A DNA stretch of 8,330 nt, from positions 1-8,330 of the forward strand of contig JBKQWK010000090.1 of assembly GCA_052139595.1 (NCBI GenBank), given 5' to 3'. The notes beneath the pieces are model-generated. The model searched no databases and had not been told where the DNA came from. It worked only from the letters and a program-made list of their open reading frames with translations. Shown one piece after another: positions 6,706 through 8,330 of the stretch (its first letter is position 1; each line of letters starts with the position of its first letter). This stretch comes from JBKQWK01 sp052139595. GTDB taxonomy: Bacteria > Actinomycetota > Thermoleophilia > UBA2241. The position numbers and the translations under genes were made by a program.

Positions 6706-7738
6706 GTTCGCATTCGGCGCGCAGATCGTGGGCCGCCTTGCGCCCCTCAACGTAGGCCAGCTCGTCCGGACCAATGCCGGTGCCGGGCCGCTTGAAGTCG
6801 AGGTCGGCCGCCGTCAAGCGCTCGCCCTGACGCACGTCGCGGACAACGACAATGCGGCGGCGAAACTGCGCTCGCTTAGCCTGCTCCGCCTCGCTGACGG
6901 TACGCACCGTCGAACCCAGGGCGCTGCGGACGGTGCGACTCTCGCCGGCGATGACTGCCATCTCGGCCGGGTCGGCCGAGATGGCATGGTCCCAGCCGGC
7001 GAGATACTTATCGAGCGTGAAGTGTTTCTCGATGACACACGCGCCCAGGGCCACTGCCGCCAGCGACACACCGACACCGATGGTGTGGTCGCTGAAGCCA
7101 ACCGGCACGCCAAAGGTCTGTCTGAGGCCGATGATGTTGCGCAGGTTCACCGTCTCGGGCTGAGGCGGATAAATCTAGACGCAGTGCAGCAGAATCAGCT
7201 GCGAACAGCCGGCAGTAGTGAGCGTCTCCACGGCACGAGCGATCTCGGCCGTGCTTGCCATGCCCGTAGACACCATCACGGGGCGACCCGTACGCGCCAT
7301 GTACTCGAGCAAGGGCAGGTGGTTCACATCCATTGACGCCACCTTGATCACGGCGATGTCCAGGTCGACCAGCAGATCGACCTCGGCAGGGCTGAACGGC
7401 GTCGAGAGGAAGTCGATGCCCCGCTGCGCACAGTAACCGGCGACTTCGCGGTGCTGGTCGGTGGTGAGCTGATAGCGCTCGACCATCTCACGCAGCGAGC
7501 CAAAATGCTTCTTGGTATCGTCGTAGGTGGTGTGCCGCTCGTACTCGGCTTCGGAAATCAGCGACTTGGCCGACCATGATTGGAACTTGACGGCGTCAGC
7601 GCCGGCGGCTTTGGCTGCATCGACCAGCCGCCGGCAGAGATCCATATCTCCGTTGTGATTGGCGCCGATCTCGGCGATCACGTACGGCGGCGCACTCTCG
7701 CCGACGACGCGGCCGTTGGCAAGCGTCACGTTCTCCAC
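6683..7738 (-). pseudogene. legI: Nonulosonate (legionaminic acid) synthase, NeuB/LegI family, interrupted by one in-frame TAG
   Basis: LegI/NeuB condenses a 2,4-diacylamino-6-deoxyhexose (ManNAc in NeuB) with phosphoenolpyruvate to form the nine-carbon sugar. The N-terminal half (residues 1-187) has the NeuB TIM-barrel signatures YVIAEIGANHNGD (19-31), KFQSW (51-55), FLSTPF (110-115) and VMVSTGMAS. It stops at TAG 7177-7175, directly after LILLHCV. The same frame resumes at once with IYPPQPETVNLRNI and continues through GFSDHTIG, EKHFTLDKYLAGWDHAISAD and a C-terminal SAF (antifreeze-like) domain, to TAG 6685-6683. Counting the amber as one residue, the length is 351, normal for the family. 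Ser (or Thr/Asn) is expected at the amber site, and TCG to TAG is a single base change. Translated pieces would be 7175-7738 and 6683-7150 (GTG restart); neither should be active alone. The start is GTG 7738 with GGAGG 4 nt upstream; GTG 7729, overlapping the previous stop, is the alternative. Sequencing error, true mutation or readthrough cannot be told apart here. Confidence 0.9.
7175..7177 (-). other. In-frame amber codon inside legI
   Basis: TAG replaces the residue expected between HCV and IYPP in the NeuB family. Frame and family likeness are uninterrupted on both sides, so this is a substitution and not an indel. Confidence 0.93.
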
Positions 7739-8330
7739 AGATCCTCCAGATCGGGGTGAGCGACAATTCTCCACCACGCCTGCGGTGAAGGCAATTCGTT
7801 GAGCGCGGCGACGTAGGCGGCCAGAGCAGAATCGTCGTCGACGATGCGCATGAAGGCCGCCAGCACTCGCCGCGCGGCCGCCAGCGCCGGGCCGTTGTCG
7901 CCGGCAATCTCGCTGAGCTGCTCGCCAACGCTCTGCTGGTGAGCGCGGACGACGTTCGTCGCCGACCGCACCGTGACGGCCGTGAACGGCGGCACGACTG
8001 GCGCGATGTTGTTGCCGTGCTGACGATAGAACATGTGCGCCGCCGGTTCGAGGCCCAGGCGCGCGCCGCGCAGCCAGGCCGCCGTGGCCAGATACCAGTC
8101 GGCGGCGACGCACGACGACGGCAGCGGCAGACAGGCGCGCAGCACATCGGCGCGGTAGGTGCTGTTCGACAGACCGAACACGTTGGCCCGCGGCAAGAGC
8201 CGCGCGAGGCCAGCCGCCGAGGTATCGGCAAGCTCGCCGAAGCGGCGCCCCAAGGGCGCGCCGTCGGCGCCGATGAGTTCGAGCGCACAGGCGCCGACGT
8301 CGCAGCTGCCCGCCTGACGGCGGGCAGCTG
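7726..8330 (-). CDS. GT2-family glycosyltransferase, C-terminal part (cut by right edge)
   Basis: About 200 codons of a glycosyltransferase remain; the frame is open to the window edge, so the start and the nucleotide-binding N-terminal half are missing. A TTG at 8253 could be called as a start, but the codons before it (reading CALELIGADGAPLG across the site) look like the usual GT2 stretch ahead of the acceptor region. Family-like features are NSTYRADVLRACLPLP, then AADWYLATAAWLRGARLGL, then MFYRQHGNN, a pattern seen in rhamnosyltransferase-like GT2 enzymes. A helical tail of about 100 residues follows. The sugar transferred is unknown. Its TGA (7728-7726) overlaps legI, so the two are translationally coupled. 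The last ~28 bases at the edge form a perfect inverted repeat and their coding may be unreliable. Confidence 0.7.
   Translation of the reverse strand, partial: AARRQAGSCDVGACALELIGADGAPLGRRFGELADTSAAGLARLLPRANVFGLSNSTYRADVLRACLPLPSSCVAADWYLATAAWLRGARLGLEPAAHMFYRQHGNNIAPVVPPFTAVTVRSATNVVRAHQQSVGEQLSEIAGDNGPALAAARRVLAAFMRIVDDDSALAAYVAALNELPSPQAWWRIVAHPDLEDLWRT
7743..7747 (-). promoter_or_regulatory. Ribosome-binding site for legI
   Basis: GGAGG on the minus strand lies 4 nt before GTG 7738 and 13 nt before GTG 7729, within the last codons of the glycosyltransferase. It favours the outer start, although the spacing is short. Confidence 0.55.
8303..8330. repeat. Perfect 12-bp inverted repeat at the right edge
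   Basis: Arms 8303-8314 and 8319-8330 are exact reverse complements around a 4-base loop (TGAC). The right arm ends on the final base of the window. It may be a genuine GC-rich hairpin in the glycosyltransferase gene, or a fold-back artefact at a contig end. Confidence 0.75.

Noticed and set aside
6683..7177. General reassignment of TAG to an amino acid in this organism
   Set aside because: The flippase, legC and ptmE all end at TAG at their natural C-termini, and readthrough of the flippase or ptmE would add long unrelated sequence. Only local suppression or mutation remains plausible.

Overview
The window looks like a high-GC bacterial contig, most likely actinomycetotal. The 16S rRNA 5' segment has an Actinomycetota-like sequence (GACGAACGCTGGCGGCGTGC near its start, CTGACGCAGCAACGCCGCG at the left edge). 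The rRNA promoters are near consensus and GTG start codons are frequent. No finer taxonomy can be supported without a database search. The left edge cuts through a 16S gene, and the right edge cuts a glycosyltransferase inside a perfect inverted repeat, so the window may be a whole contig that ends where assembly failed.

Layout: positions 1-407 hold the first ~400 nt of a 16S rRNA gene on the minus strand. Positions 408-945 are its control region. It contains two tandem minus-strand promoters (TTGACA-N16-TATACT and TTGACA-N17-TATAAT), a boxA-like antitermination site and several strong hairpins, including two with UUCG tetraloops. Diverging from this on the plus strand is a Wzx-type polysaccharide flippase (1096-2664). 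Its stop codon shares the palindrome CTAG with the stop of the convergent gene cluster. The rest of the window (2661-8330) is one tightly packed minus-strand gene set. In order of transcription it reads: GT2 glycosyltransferase (cut by the edge), nonulosonate synthase LegI/NeuB, NeuD-type acyltransferase, PtmE-type CBS + nucleotidyltransferase, LegB-type 4,6-dehydratase, LegC-type PLP aminotransferase.

Together the genes fit synthesis of a legionaminic-acid-like nonulosonic (sialic-acid-like) sugar by the GDP-sugar route known from Campylobacter. PtmE would make GDP-GlcNAc or a relative, LegB and LegC would make the 4-amino-4,6-dideoxy sugar, the NeuD-like protein would N-acylate it, and LegI would condense the resulting 6-deoxyhexose derivative with phosphoenolpyruvate. 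The GT2 enzyme and the flippase would build and export a surface glycan. The NDP-sugar hydrolase/2-epimerase (LegG/NeuC) and the CMP-sugar synthetase (LegF/NeuA) are not in the window and could lie beyond the right edge.

The most unusual point is that legI is interrupted by one in-frame amber codon (7175-7177) in a conserved motif, with the frame otherwise intact on both sides. The spacer after legI is also odd: it is repeat-rich and stays open in the same frame, up to a TGA that overlaps the start of the next gene.
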